NCBI RefSeq assembly: GCF_022581195.2
Contig: NC_061453.1
Coordinates: forward strand, 14,092,001 to 14,156,000
DNA length: 64,000 nucleotides
From: Helicoverpa zea
Lineage: Eukaryota > Arthropoda > Insecta > Lepidoptera > Noctuidae
Reading direction: 5' to 3'
The notes under the pieces were generated by a model. That model worked only from the letters and a program-made list of their open reading frames with translations, made no database searches and was not told the DNA's origin. The position numbers and the translations under genes are program-made. Shown here in pieces: positions 41,109-51,869 of the stretch. Position 1 is the stretch's first letter; each line of letters begins with the position of its first letter.

Positions 41109-44100
41109 ATGGAGGCCTTACATGCAAATCAGGACGAACTTTACACAGCCATCCTAAAGTTGGCTACAAATATCAAAAAAGACTCAGCGGATCGTAAGAC
41201 TGCTGACTATTTCAAGCGACGTTTAGATACTTTAAATCAATATTGGTCTGATTACCAGTACCATCACGAACGTCTTCTCATGGAAGAAAGTAAGACTCAT
41301 CCCTATTTCATTGGCCGTAAATACGAAAAAACAAAAGAGCTATATATCTCGACTAAGGAACTTATCAATCAACAATATCAAGTTTTGTTGATGAAGATGA
41401 AAGAAACTCAACAAGGAGATTCTACACAGGAAGAACAGGGTCCTGCATGGTCTGAGCAAGAAGATCCGGTGGGACAACAATCGCCGCCTGTCGAGACATG
41501 CTCCAGAGGTTCATCTAGCAAGCTTGATGAACTATTGAAGAAACAAGCAAGCAACTTCAGGGCGCTGCAGCGCACTGTGGCAGGGATAAATTTGGATTTT
41601 ATGTCCGAAAAGTGGGAGTTGAAAGATGCCTTGCGTATTCTACAGTCTCGATGGTCTATTATAGATTCCTTACATTGGGAACTAGACAGCGAATTAGAGG
41701 GTACGAATCAAGAATATGAGGTGTCTTATACGAAGCAAGAAACTATTTACAATGAATTAAAAAATGCAATTAATAGAAAACTAGGGTCAGTAGTTCACAA
41801 AGAGAATTGGACGCCAAAAATCGACATCCCGTTCTTCAGTGGCAATTATCAAAATTGGGTGTCTTTCAAGGACTTGTTTACTGAAGCTATCCACAGTAAC
41901 ATCTCCTTATCAAACGCCCACAAGATGCAGTTTCTTAAAAGCAAGGTGCGAGGAGAAGCTGAACGTTTGATACAGCATTTACAAATCAGTTCTGACAATT
42001 ACAATGTCTGCTGGGAGATATTGAACAATAGGTACAACAACAAATGGTTGATTTTTACATCTCATCTAGATCTCGTACTGAATCTTCCAGTAGTTCAACA
42101 AGCAAATGTTTTTCAGATCAAGAAAATTCACGATACCACTCTAGAGTGTTTAAACTCAATAAGGAACCTAGGCGTTAACATAGACAGCTGGGATCCATTC
42201 ATCGTGCGTATTTTATTGCTGAAATTGGATGCGGACACGCATGATCATTATTTGGAATCTCTGAAGAAACCCAGAGATCTACCAAAATTGACGGAGTTTC
42301 TAAGCTTCTTAGAGAGCAGATTCACCGCATTGGAATCTTCACGCAAGAAAAACGAAAATTCCAAACCATCAACAAGCAAGCAAAATAAAACATCGTCATC
42401 ATTCTTCAAGAATAAATATTCAGCAAGTAAGACTTCGGTAAATAATATCGAATTAACATGTCCATTATGCAAAGAGTCACATGGAATATACTATTGTAAT
42501 AAGTTTTTAACTATGACGCCAAGTTCGAAGCGACAAGCTATAACACGATTACGTCTGTGCAAAAATTGTCTTTATTCGCATGGGGATAAGGAATGTACGT
42601 CCGAAAAACGGTGCCGCGAATGTAGCGGTAGACATAATACACTTTTACATGAAGCGTTCAACAATAAGTCTTCATGTAACACAATTACTGAGAATAAAAC
42701 ACCAGTGGTCCTTGCAACGCAAAATCAAGAATCTCAAGAAAATCACGTTGCGCAACAAGGCAATAACATGATCGAAACATTATTAGCAACCGCAATGATC
42801 AAAGTTCAAGCAAGTGACGGATCATACCACAAAATGCGTGCGCTAATAGATCAAGGCTCTCAAGCCTCTCTTATCACAGCGAGAGCGACACAACAGCTAG
42901 CTTTATCAAGAAAGTATTGCAAGGCCGTCATCTGCGGGATAGGAGAAAAGGAGAGCAGTAGCAAGGGCGTTACGAACATAACATGTTGTTCGCATTTCAA
43001 TGACTTTACATTTAAAACAGATGTAGTAATCATGGACACGCTGATTAATCAGTTACCAAGATGTACATTTACCAAGCCAACATGGGCACATCTAGCTGGC
43101 GTGCAACTAGCCGATCCAGAATACAATGTCAGCCGTCCTATCGACATCTTATTGGGAGCCGATGTGTATTCCCATATCATTTTAGAGGGCATTATCAGGG
43201 TGGATCTATCATTACCGGTCGCGCAACAGACACGACTGGGATGGATCTTATGCGGAAACTTAAACACTTTTCATTGTAGCGTAGTCCTGAATCAAGTGGA
43301 CGAAGTACAAAGATTTTGGGAGATTGAAGACATCTCGGAATCATCCAATTTATCTGCAGAAGATCTACAATGCATTGAGTATTACAAGAAAACCACAAGA
43401 AGGCATGATAATGGCATGTATGAAGTAAGATTGCCTTTTCAAGAAAACTTTGAGGTACAGTTGGGATTGTCTAAAAATAAAGCAATGGCGCAATTTCAAC
43501 AGTTGGAAAGGAAATTTCACAATAATGAAGAATTAGCAAAACAATATAAATTATTTATTCAAGAATATAAAACGTTAGGACATATGATACCGGCGTCCGG
43601 TAACATGCAACCGGATTATTATTTACCGCACCATTGTGTATTGCGAAACGATTCCACTACGACAGCACTTCGCGTAGTTTTCAACGCTTCATCAAAAACA
43701 ACAACAGGAACTAGCTTAAATGACGTCATGTTAAAAGGCCCAAATCTACAGCAAGATCTCCAATCTTTACTATTAAGGTGGAGACAATATCGCGTTGCTT
43801 TTACGGCAGATATCGAAAAAATGTTCCGTTTTATTTGGCTAAATGAACAGGATCAAAAATTCCAAAAAATCATATGGAGGGATACTACTGACATGCGTCA
43901 TCAGGTATACCAACTATGCACGGTTACATACGGCACCAAGGCCGCACCATTTTTAGCTATGATGACTTTAAAACAACTGGCTGAAGATGAGAGACAAAAT
44001 TTCGACAGTGTTGCAATCAAGGCCTTGGAGCAGTCATTCTACATGGATGACGTCCTTCATGGGTCGCATTCTGTCGAGTTAGCAGTAAAACTAAAGCAAG

Positions 44101-47100
44101 ATTTAATCACATTGCTAAAATCAGGGGGGTTTAATTTAAGAAAGTGGTCGTCCAACGTATCAGTCTTACAAGACGATGCAATCAGTGCGAATAGAGAGCA
44201 AGAAAATTTCGATTTTAAGGAAATGGAGACATCAAAAACATTGGGATTACGTTGGAATTCAAAACAAGACTTATTTACATTTCAATCAAAAATGGAACCA
44301 TCAAACAAAACACCAACTAAAAGATCCATGTTATCAGACATATCAAAGTTGTTTGACCCTCTTGGTTGGCTGTCACCGTTATCAACAAAGCTAAAACTAC
44401 TATTTCAGCAAGTTTGGATGTCAAGTAGTCAATGGGATGACAAGTTACCCGATCAAATTAGCAAAGAATGGCTAAACATTAAAGATGACATGCACAAAAT
44501 CAATCAATTCAAGTTGGAGCGTTGGCTGGGTACAGGAGAAAACAACACGCTAGAATTACATGGATTCTGCGATTCGTCTAATAAAGCCTACGCATGCGTT
44601 GTTTATTGCAAGACTGAAAACAACGGAGTAACAAAGATTTCTTTGGTGGCAGGAAAAGCAAGATTAGCTCCAGTAAACAAATCAATATCATTACCAAAAT
44701 TAGAGTTGAGTGGTGCTTTATTATTGTCAAAATTGTTGGCTAAAATTAAACAATGCTTTATCAGTCATAATATCAAGATATATACTTGGACAGACTCAAT
44801 GGTAGTCCTAGCCTGGTTACAAAAAGAGCCAGGACGTTGGAAGCCTTTTGTCGCCAACAGGGTGCGACAAATATCAAGCATAATACCGATAGATTGCTGG
44901 CGTTACGTCAAGTCAGCAGAAAATCCAGCGGACTGTGCAAGCCGCGGATTGAGTATCGATCAATTGAAAAATCATTCGCTGTGGTGGGAAGGACCGTCGT
45001 GGCTCCGAAAATACGACCCTGACCATGAAACTGAGCAAGCAGTGTTTACCACAGACGAAGAAGCACGAAAAGCCAAGAAACTTATTAATCACATATCGCA
45101 GCAAGAAAGCGATAATATTTTGGATGAATTATTAGTAAGATATAGTACACTCGCTAAACTAACAAGAGTTTTAGCATGGATATTAAGATTTATCAAGCAA
45201 GCGAGATACAAGAAAAATCGCATGCAAACTTATTTAACATTACATGAATTAAAAAATGCTAAGCATAAAATAATATTACATGTACAGCAGAGAGAATTTG
45301 CTCAGGAAGTACATTATTTAAAAGAAAATAAGCCGCTATCAGCAAAAAACAAGTTATTGCAATTAAATCCATTCCTTGACAACGAGGGACTTCTCAGAGT
45401 CAAAGGAAGACTAAGCAAGGCCAATATCAATCAAGACATGATGCATCCGATTATCATAGCTCACGAAGGACATTTAACAAACTTAATTATAGATCAAGCA
45501 CATGAACTTACCTTCCATGGAGGAGCACGGGTGACATCAGCATTCATTCGCAAGAATTATTGGATCATAGGCGGTAATCGAGCCGTCAAAAAACGTATAC
45601 GTACCTGCGTTACCTGTCGTAAACACAATCCAAGCAAGATGACACAGTTGATGGGTGATTTACCTACGCAGAGATGTAACATTGCAAAGCCTTTTGAACA
45701 TACAGGCGTCGATTTTACCGGACACGTGCTCATAAAGGCCAACAAGGGCCGAGGAATTAAGACTACAAAGGGCTACGTAGTGGTATTTGTCTGTATGGCA
45801 ACCAAGCTTGTTCATCTAGATTTAGTCTCGGACCTCACATCATCAGCATTCCTAGCTGCATTGCGACGAATGGCTGGAAGAAAAGGCTCGCCGAAACACT
45901 TGTATAGCGACAATGGTACAAACTTTGTTGGTGCTAACAAAATTTTACAGGAAGAATTGGAACAAATACAAAAAACATTTGATCAAGATTTCATCAAAGA
46001 AATTACTAGCCTGGAGATTGAATGGCATTTTAACGCACCCTCATGGCCCACAGCAGGAGGGCTGTGGGAGGCTGCAGTTAAAAGTTTAAAATATCATTTA
46101 AGAAGAGTCGTTGGAGAGCAAAAGCTCACTTTTGAAGAGTTCAGCACAGTTCTGGCCCAGTTAGAAGCAGTACTTAACTCAAGGCCATTGTGTCCTCTTA
46201 CTGAAGACCCCAACGATCTAGATTTCCTCTCTCCGTCAAGCTTTATCAATCTAAATCAAGATATGACTATATTAGAAACAGAAACTGATATGCGGACAAG
46301 ATGGCATTTAACTCAAAAAATAGTACAAGATATTTGGAAACGTTGGCATGCAGAATATCTCACACAGCTGTCAGCAAGAAGCAAGTGGAGACATTCTCAA
46401 CCAGACATTCAACTAAATGACATCGTCACAATTAACGATGCAAACTTACCTCCTGGGAAATGGGCAGTTGGTCGAGTCGTCCAGCTGCATCCCGGGGCCG
46501 ATGGCCACATCAGGGTGGTCACATTGAAAACAAAGAATGGGCTGATCAAGAGGCCTATTATCAAACTGTCTATTCTCCCTGTGAACGATAGAATCAACAA
46601 ACAAGAGTTGCGTTCCAAGGAAGTAAAGGATGGCAAGCCATATCAAATCAAAAGAGTAAACTACAGCTTTTTTTCGCTGGTAATGTTACTCTTGTCTTTC
46701 ATGAGCATTTTGACCACAGCATACGGTTCATACAATGTAACACAATTAAAAGACAATCAAGGTTTTTATTTGGACAAAATTGCAAACATGCAACTAATCA
46801 GAGATGAATGGAAGATAGTCACATACTATGACATGAATTCACTTTGGCAAGGTACCGAAGCATGCAGTAAATACCTCGGCTACTTAGAACAGCTATGCAA
46901 TAAGTTTAAAGAAACATCACATTGTGACGTAATTCAAGTTCAACTAAAGCATGAATTCTCAGAACTCGAGTACTATAACCACCTGCTGCTGAGTCAGCAT
47001 ACCGGCACGCGCCGCGCACGAGACCTGCGCCGCCGCAAGCGAGGCCTTATCAACGGTGTAGGGTATCTTGCAAACAATTTATTCGGTGTACTTGATGAGA

Positions 47101-48623
47101 GATTCGCAGAACAATATAAACAAGATATTCAATCCATACGTGACAATGAAGATCATTTAATCTCGCTGTTGAAACAACAAACAACGGTAATTGAAGCAGA
47201 ATACAACATTTTGAAAAGAAACGGGCAAGCAATTAATAAGCAACACAAGATGCTTAATACATTATCAATCAAGCTAGATAGAATAGAAAACGTTTTATTG
47301 AACGAATCAGAGAGAAATCGAATCATGAACGATTTCAGTACGGGAGCAATCGCTACAAGCAATGTTCTCAGACAGCTAAAAACAATCCAAACAAGTTTAT
47401 TAGATACCGTAACAGATGTTTACCACGGAAGACTCAATATTCATTTATTGTCACCAGAACAACTGAAGAACACGCTGAATACAATATCGAGTCATCTTTC
47501 AAAAGATCTTACGTTACCGATCAATAACTTACAAATCAACTTTAAAAACATTTATCATTTATTGACAGTCAAAGCAAGAATGACTGAAGAGTTTTTAATC
47601 TTCGAATTGAAAGTACCTCTGGTGTCTAGAGATACATTTTCCATCATGAAAATTATCCCAATACCTCAATCTGTAGGTAATTCAAGGATGGCTACATTAA
47701 CTCCGATTGCTGAACATGTTGCAATCAATTTAAAGAAGGACTCGTATTTACCAATGTCCATATCCGACGTTCAGGTATGTCTAAGTGACAATGTGGACAA
47801 TTATCTATGTCATATAGAGAAGCCAATTTATCATCTCAAGAATAATGAAAAATTTTGTGAACTAGAACCAGACTCAAGCAAATGCAAGATCAGCATTACG
47901 ACTTGTTCGAACCAATGGACAGCTCTTAGCAAAATAAACAATTACGCATTTTTCTGCTGTAGTCAGTGTGAAATAAGAGTTCTATGCGGCGATAATGTGT
48001 CGCCGGGGCAGATAATAAAAGCAGGCATATTGGGAGTCGAACACGACTGTCTAATTAAAACTGAAAGTTTTACCGTTTACTCACGCAATGAAGCTTTTAG
48101 CACTTTAAACATAAAACCATCGTTAAAGCTACCTGAGATAGAACCAATTAATCATATCATAAACGCAGGCATCTCGACACCACTGATACAAAACAATACA
48201 CTACTCTCGAGTAACGAGGAGTTCGACGAAATCAAGAAACAACTCCGCATACTTAAAGCAAGTGAAAAGTTACCAAATCAACTTTCCTATCACGATATCC
48301 ATCACTACACAGCATTTTATGTGATGATCGGAGTTGTGTTGGTGGTTGGAGCAGGCTTCATGGTACGGCGTCGGCTGCACAACAGGCGGACCGCTTCTCT
48401 CGAGGTGGCAAGGGCCGCATTGGCAAGTCTACAGGCAACGCAACACGTGACCCCGGCACGGGCAGAGGCTGGGGCCTCTCTGTCATCATCCACTGTGGAA
48501 TATAGTGCTAGTGCGCGTAATCAGTGTGAAATTCCGTGTGTGTCAGATTACAGAGAAATTCCAAAGGTGCATAAGTTAGACAAGTGTACAGTGCCTATAT
48601 CACGTAAAACGGAGTTCAAGTAG
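41109..48623 (+). CDS. BEL/Pao Gag-Pol-Env-like polyprotein
   Basis: One uninterrupted 2504-residue frame from the ATG at 41109. Gag: DUF1759-like core (IPFFSGNYQNWVSFKDLF, ~240-380) and Cys/His knuckles at ~451-519 (CPLCKESH...CKNC...CREC). Protease: DQGS at 581. RT ~835-1060 with YMDD at 978-981. RNase H ~1149-1275 (GFCDSSN, WTDS, NPADCASRG). Integrase: HHCC ~1445-1505, catalytic Asp in GVDFTG (~1534), YSDNGTN (~1599), Glu in GGLWEAA (~1652), then a DUF5641-like module ~1770-1825. C-terminal ~680 residues look like a baculovirus-F/errantivirus-type envelope: hydrophobic segment ~1854-1873, furin-like RRRKR at ~1973-1977 followed by a Gly/Leu-rich fusion-peptide-like stretch, coiled-coil-like region, several Cys, and a transmembrane segment ~2401-2420 with a basic cytoplasmic start. 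Pol identity is certain, the envelope call is inference. Confidence 0.94.
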   Translation: MEALHANQDELYTAILKLATNIKKDSADRKTADYFKRRLDTLNQYWSDYQYHHERLLMEESKTHPYFIGRKYEKTKELYISTKELINQQYQVLLMKMKETQQGDSTQEEQGPAWSEQEDPVGQQSPPVETCSRGSSSKLDELLKKQASNFRALQRTVAGINLDFMSEKWELKDALRILQSRWSIIDSLHWELDSELEGTNQEYEVSYTKQETIYNELKNAINRKLGSVVHKENWTPKIDIPFFSGNYQNWVSFKDLFTEAIHSNISLSNAHKMQFLKSKVRGEAERLIQHLQISSDNYNVCWEILNNRYNNKWLIFTSHLDLVLNLPVVQQANVFQIKKIHDTTLECLNSIRNLGVNIDSWDPFIVRILLLKLDADTHDHYLESLKKPRDLPKLTEFLSFLESRFTALESSRKKNENSKPSTSKQNKTSSSFFKNKYSASKTSVNNIELTCPLCKESHGIYYCNKFLTMTPSSKRQAITRLRLCKNCLYSHGDKECTSEKRCRECSGRHNTLLHEAFNNKSSCNTITENKTPVVLATQNQESQENHVAQQGNNMIETLLATAMIKVQASDGSYHKMRALIDQGSQASLITARATQQLALSRKYCKAVICGIGEKESSSKGVTNITCCSHFNDFTFKTDVVIMDTLINQLPRCTFTKPTWAHLAGVQLADPEYNVSRPIDILLGADVYSHIILEGIIRVDLSLPVAQQTRLGWILCGNLNTFHCSVVLNQVDEVQRFWEIEDISESSNLSAEDLQCIEYYKKTTRRHDNGMYEVRLPFQENFEVQLGLSKNKAMAQFQQLERKFHNNEELAKQYKLFIQEYKTLGHMIPASGNMQPDYYLPHHCVLRNDSTTTALRVVFNASSKTTTGTSLNDVMLKGPNLQQDLQSLLLRWRQYRVAFTADIEKMFRFIWLNEQDQKFQKIIWRDTTDMRHQVYQLCTVTYGTKAAPFLAMMTLKQLAEDERQNFDSVAIKALEQSFYMDDVLHGSHSVELAVKLKQDLITLLKSGGFNLRKWSSNVSVLQDDAISANREQENFDFKEMETSKTLGLRWNSKQDLFTFQSKMEPSNKTPTKRSMLSDISKLFDPLGWLSPLSTKLKLLFQQVWMSSSQWDDKLPDQISKEWLNIKDDMHKINQFKLERWLGTGENNTLELHGFCDSSNKAYACVVYCKTENNGVTKISLVAGKARLAPVNKSISLPKLELSGALLLSKLLAKIKQCFISHNIKIYTWTDSMVVLAWLQKEPGRWKPFVANRVRQISSIIPIDCWRYVKSAENPADCASRGLSIDQLKNHSLWWEGPSWLRKYDPDHETEQAVFTTDEEARKAKKLINHISQQESDNILDELLVRYSTLAKLTRVLAWILRFIKQARYKKNRMQTYLTLHELKNAKHKIILHVQQREFAQEVHYLKENKPLSAKNKLLQLNPFLDNEGLLRVKGRLSKANINQDMMHPIIIAHEGHLTNLIIDQAHELTFHGGARVTSAFIRKNYWIIGGNRAVKKRIRTCVTCRKHNPSKMTQLMGDLPTQRCNIAKPFEHTGVDFTGHVLIKANKGRGIKTTKGYVVVFVCMATKLVHLDLVSDLTSSAFLAALRRMAGRKGSPKHLYSDNGTNFVGANKILQEELEQIQKTFDQDFIKEITSLEIEWHFNAPSWPTAGGLWEAAVKSLKYHLRRVVGEQKLTFEEFSTVLAQLEAVLNSRPLCPLTEDPNDLDFLSPSSFINLNQDMTILETETDMRTRWHLTQKIVQDIWKRWHAEYLTQLSARSKWRHSQPDIQLNDIVTINDANLPPGKWAVGRVVQLHPGADGHIRVVTLKTKNGLIKRPIIKLSILPVNDRINKQELRSKEVKDGKPYQIKRVNYSFFSLVMLLLSFMSILTTAYGSYNVTQLKDNQGFYLDKIANMQLIRDEWKIVTYYDMNSLWQGTEACSKYLGYLEQLCNKFKETSHCDVIQVQLKHEFSELEYYNHLLLSQHTGTRRARDLRRRKRGLINGVGYLANNLFGVLDERFAEQYKQDIQSIRDNEDHLISLLKQQTTVIEAEYNILKRNGQAINKQHKMLNTLSIKLDRIENVLLNESERNRIMNDFSTGAIATSNVLRQLKTIQTSLLDTVTDVYHGRLNIHLLSPEQLKNTLNTISSHLSKDLTLPINNLQINFKNIYHLLTVKARMTEEFLIFELKVPLVSRDTFSIMKIIPIPQSVGNSRMATLTPIAEHVAINLKKDSYLPMSISDVQVCLSDNVDNYLCHIEKPIYHLKNNEKFCELEPDSSKCKISITTCSNQWTALSKINNYAFFCCSQCEIRVLCGDNVSPGQIIKAGILGVEHDCLIKTESFTVYSRNEAFSTLNIKPSLKLPEIEPINHIINAGISTPLIQNNTLLSSNEEFDEIKKQLRILKASEKLPNQLSYHDIHHYTAFYVMIGVVLVVGAGFMVRRRLHNRRTASLEVARAALASLQATQHVTPARAEAGASLSSSTVEYSASARNQCEIPCVSDYREIPKVHKLDKCTVPISRKTEFK

Positions 48624-48752
48624 AGACTCTAAGCATTAAATAAGGACCAATTGGAATCACCTTGTTAATCATCAAGTATAAGGACCAATTGGCATCACCT
48701 TGTTACTCATCTTATCATGTTCATCTCATACTCATCTTCCCGCTCGGGAGCA

Positions 48753-49030
48753 TGTACGGTGCAACCGCACATTCCGCACATCAGCATTTTACGCCACTTA
48801 CATTTTAATTCATAATATATGTTCAGTTCGCGTTGAGCTACCAAGTTGGTCAAGCGTTCTCGTTACAGCCAACAAGGGCTGCGTCACTCATTTCATTCAC
48901 TCATAGTCCATTAAGCTCATCTTTACCTTTAGTACGTTTCGGTTAATACAGTAGTGTTCAGTACTTAACAATCTTTTATTCCTTTCCACCATCATCTAAA
49001 GTATTGTAGGGTCCAGCAAGGGATCATACA
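48753..49030 (+). repeat. 3' LTR of BEL/Pao element
   Basis: Identical in length and, by reading, in sequence to the 5' LTR. Between the stop codon and the LTR a ~45-bp phrase (aaggaccaattggNatcacc) occurs twice at 48640-48705. Confidence 0.93.
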
Positions 49031-49100
49031 ACAATATTTTCGTGGCCTATACCGTTCATCTACATACCATTTTTTAAATTGATTAGTGACAAATATAATA

Positions 49101-51388
49101 TCTATATCTATACATATAATAAATCTGTAAAAAAACTGTGTCTGTACATTGAATATATTAAAAAAATAATAATTGGGTGGGGTTTAGAAACAGTAATGGA
49201 GTACAAATCCAAAAAAAAAATTCTGTCTGTATGTCTGTATGTCTGTATGTCTGTATGTCTGTTTGTTTGTACACGCTAATCTTCCGAACTACTGAACGGA
49301 TTTCAATGATTTTTTCTTTGTTGTATCAGTATTAAGCCTGGTCAACATATAGGCTATAATTTATCTTCGAAACTTGAAGACCTGATGCAGAACACCAACA
49401 GACCAACAAAACTATAAGAGATACAAAAATGGTGCCATGGCAAAAATTGTTTCATTTGATGAGCATTTTCAGCTGAGATAATAAATTTGAAGATCTGGAA
49501 CACCTGATGTGGAACTCCAAGAGCCCAGCTTTTCTGTACCATATACAGGTATGACGTTTTAGCAAAAGTTGTTCAATTTGATAAGCACTTTCTATTGACT
49601 TATACAAATTGAAGATCTAAAACACCTGATGTGGAACTCCAGGGGCCCAGCTAGACTATAGCATATAGAGGTATAACGTTGTAGCAAAAGTTGTTCAATC
49701 TGATACGAGTAAGCACTCTCTGTTGACTTATAAAAATTGAAGATGTAAAACACCTGATGTGGAACTCCAGGAGCCCTGCTAGACTATATGAAGCATATGA
49801 AGATATGACGTTTTAGCAAAAGTGGTTCAATCTGGTAAGCCCTCTCTATTGACATATAAACATCGAAGATCTGGAACACCTGATGTGGAACTTCAAGAGC
49901 AATACTACACTTGAAATGTATAGAAATGAATGTTATGAAATAGGTATGGTGAATCAAAGAAAGTAATTAGTCCGTCTTTTAGATAACCCTAAAATAATGG
50001 ACACGTATTTTTTCTTTTCTCCTTCTCACAAACAAATAATAACGAAGATATAACACGCTTGAATTTTGTGTTAAGTCACTGCTTAGTACAAATTTTACAT
50101 ACCTAGACGTGGCGTCACGAGCCCCCACTCTCCGAATTAGTTGCGTTATATATATCTCATTATTATTTTGCATGTCTCTTCCAGACCTCGGGACTACAGA
50201 GTTCTGAATTTTCGGGAGGCAAACGAGAGGCCGAAGCCAACACGCTGAAGCCCTTTTGAGACAACTTTAATGAAATGGTGACACAAAACCGACGATTATC
50301 CCTTTATACACTATAGAAATGAACCCAAGGACAATCCCCGGTGGACGTCGTTAAAAAAAAAGACAATCCCCGGTTCTGTGCTATACCATTGCTAACTGTG
50401 GATGAATACTACTTGGGCTATTGTGATGGGATGCTAATGGACTAGGAATGGGGAAACTACGGGAACTATGGCACCTGCCGATGACAATGTATTAGATACA
50501 TGTAAAAATGGCAAGTGGAGACTCGCCAGCTCACTTACTGGGCCCCCGGGAATCAGTCACTGAATAGCAACAAGAGGGCAACAGGGACATAAGCGGCTGA
50601 AGTGTGAGGATACCTCGGCGGATTTAAAACGCAGATTACGCGCTCTCTGTCACTTACCACGAGGCACCTATCCTCCGAGCAGGGCTACTAACCCTGCTCT
50701 ACCGACTCCACTCTGGACGGTCAAGCCAAGCCAGAGTCGTGAGACCTACCCCCGTCATGGTTCACTCCGACCGGCCGGAGATGGGGGACAGTATACTCTC
50801 CTTGGAGAACTCAGTATATATGCCCCGCGGGGTCGCTACACCCCGTCATCAGCCTCAGATGTCCTGCGGTGCTTATATCTCATTATTATTGTCGTTATTA
50901 TCTCAAGAGAGAAAAGTTGCATTGGCACTATTGGCAGGTACTTGCCAGACCTGGAATCAAAGATGCACGCTCACACTTGAGAGATTGGTTCTCTACCCAA
51001 TAAACCACTACGACTTCCACTAAGTCATCACGACTTTGTCATCTCAGTAACATTTAATGTTTTTTTTTTACGTACAATATTATATACGTGTAATATTTTT
51101 GCCACACACAACTTAAATGTGGACTAATTCGAATCACTACTTTTATCCCTATGGTCACGTCTATTGCGTTTCAGTTCTCAGCGTTTTGTTTAGTCTGCTG
51201 TGCTTTTGCCGTTGAAGTACAAAAATAAATATATGGAACGTTTCTAATGGCTATGCGTATTCCGTTGTTTTCAAGTCAACGGGCCCTTAAAATTCAATAT
51301 CAGATGATTCAGACCTTTTATTTTGCTGACCCCGTAGTCGCTGGCATAAGGGACAGGATCCGCGTACGAAGTCGCGGGCAGAAGCTAG
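49101..51388 (+). mobile_element. Non-autonomous Helitron, 2288 bp, second copy
   Basis: Starts TCTATATCTATACATATA after A49100 and ends GCAGAAGCTAG before T51389. The empty form of this site is seen inverted in copy 1 (ccttattaaggatattatatttgtc at ~8480-8505). It is nearly identical over its whole length to 24454-26741, but its 5' end has one extra TCTATA. Contents as in that copy, including the degraded SINE and the GC-rich middle. Confidence 0.92.
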
Positions 51389-51481
51389 TCCTTAATAAGG
51401 GAGTCAAATAATGCGTTAAATTATAATTTAAAGCATTATTTGAAACCAATTGATTTAAGATTTCTCACTACTCACAGTACC

Positions 51482-51489
51482 TATATAAA
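51482..51489 (+). promoter_or_regulatory. TATA box of the two-module family-1 gene
   Basis: TATATAAA, 87 bp from the ATG at 51576. The leader is conserved (cgcagaagtgagtaaactgtaag). The segment further upstream starts directly at the Helitron end, so distal control sequence has been displaced. Confidence 0.7.
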
Positions 51490-51575
51490 GGAGTGCATCC
51501 GCGAGTATCATGACGTCGTTAGCAATATTCAGTAAACTTGCGGATCTGTATCGCAGAAGTGAGTAAACTGTAAGG

Positions 51576-51869
51576 ATGTCGAAGTTAAACGTACTTGTAG
51601 TTCTAGTGGCCGTCCTGGGGAGCGTCATGTGCCAGATTATTGATACCGGTGATGACCCACTTATCTACGGGCGTATTTCTCAGTACCCATTACTCATTAC
51701 ACCCCAACTGCGAGGAGGAGCTTTTAGCGGCGACTACTGCGTACCACCCAAGGTGCGAGTTGAGAATCAATGCGTAGAACTGCTAACACGAGGAGCTTTC
51801 GACGGCAGCTACTGCGTACCACCTATGGTGCGAGTTGGCAGTATGTGTGCGTATGTAATTAGACTGTAA
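51576..51869 (+). CDS. ENF/SRP-like precursor with two tandem peptide modules
   Basis: A 97-residue precursor, longer than its 70-77-residue siblings. The signal peptide MSKLNVLVVLVAVLGSVMC is followed by an acidic spacer (DTGDDPLIYGR). Module 1 spans 48-72 (GAFSGDYCVPPKVRVENQCV then ELLTR, Cys55/Cys66). Module 2 spans 73-97 (GAFDGSYCVPPMVRVGSMCA then YVIRL, Cys80/Cys91). Module 1 resembles the His-rich genes (SGD, VENxCV); module 2 resembles the acidic genes (LLTR then GAFDG, VGxMC). The join looks like an unequal or inter-paralogue fusion. Cleavage after Arg72 would free two different peptides. The 'TR' junction repeats the processing site of the other precursors. Confidence 0.82.
   Translation: MSKLNVLVVLVAVLGSVMCQIIDTGDDPLIYGRISQYPLLITPQLRGGAFSGDYCVPPKVRVENQCVELLTRGAFDGSYCVPPMVRVGSMCAYVIRL

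Larger units (their letters stand above)
40487..49030 (+). mobile_element. BEL/Pao LTR retrotransposon with env-like region, complete
   Basis: 278-bp LTRs (40487-40764 and 48753-49030), identical as far as I can read, start TGTACGGTGCAACC and end GGATCATACA. The 5-bp TSD ACAAT (40482-40486, 49031-49035) interrupts sequence that is contiguous in copies 1 and 2 (inverted there). A TGGTCCTTCGG primer-binding candidate begins at 40771. The leader 40789-41108 contains repeated aacagGTGTCTCa and acaagtgAccc phrases. The single 2504-codon frame is intact. It is young and possibly competent. Confidence 0.96.
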
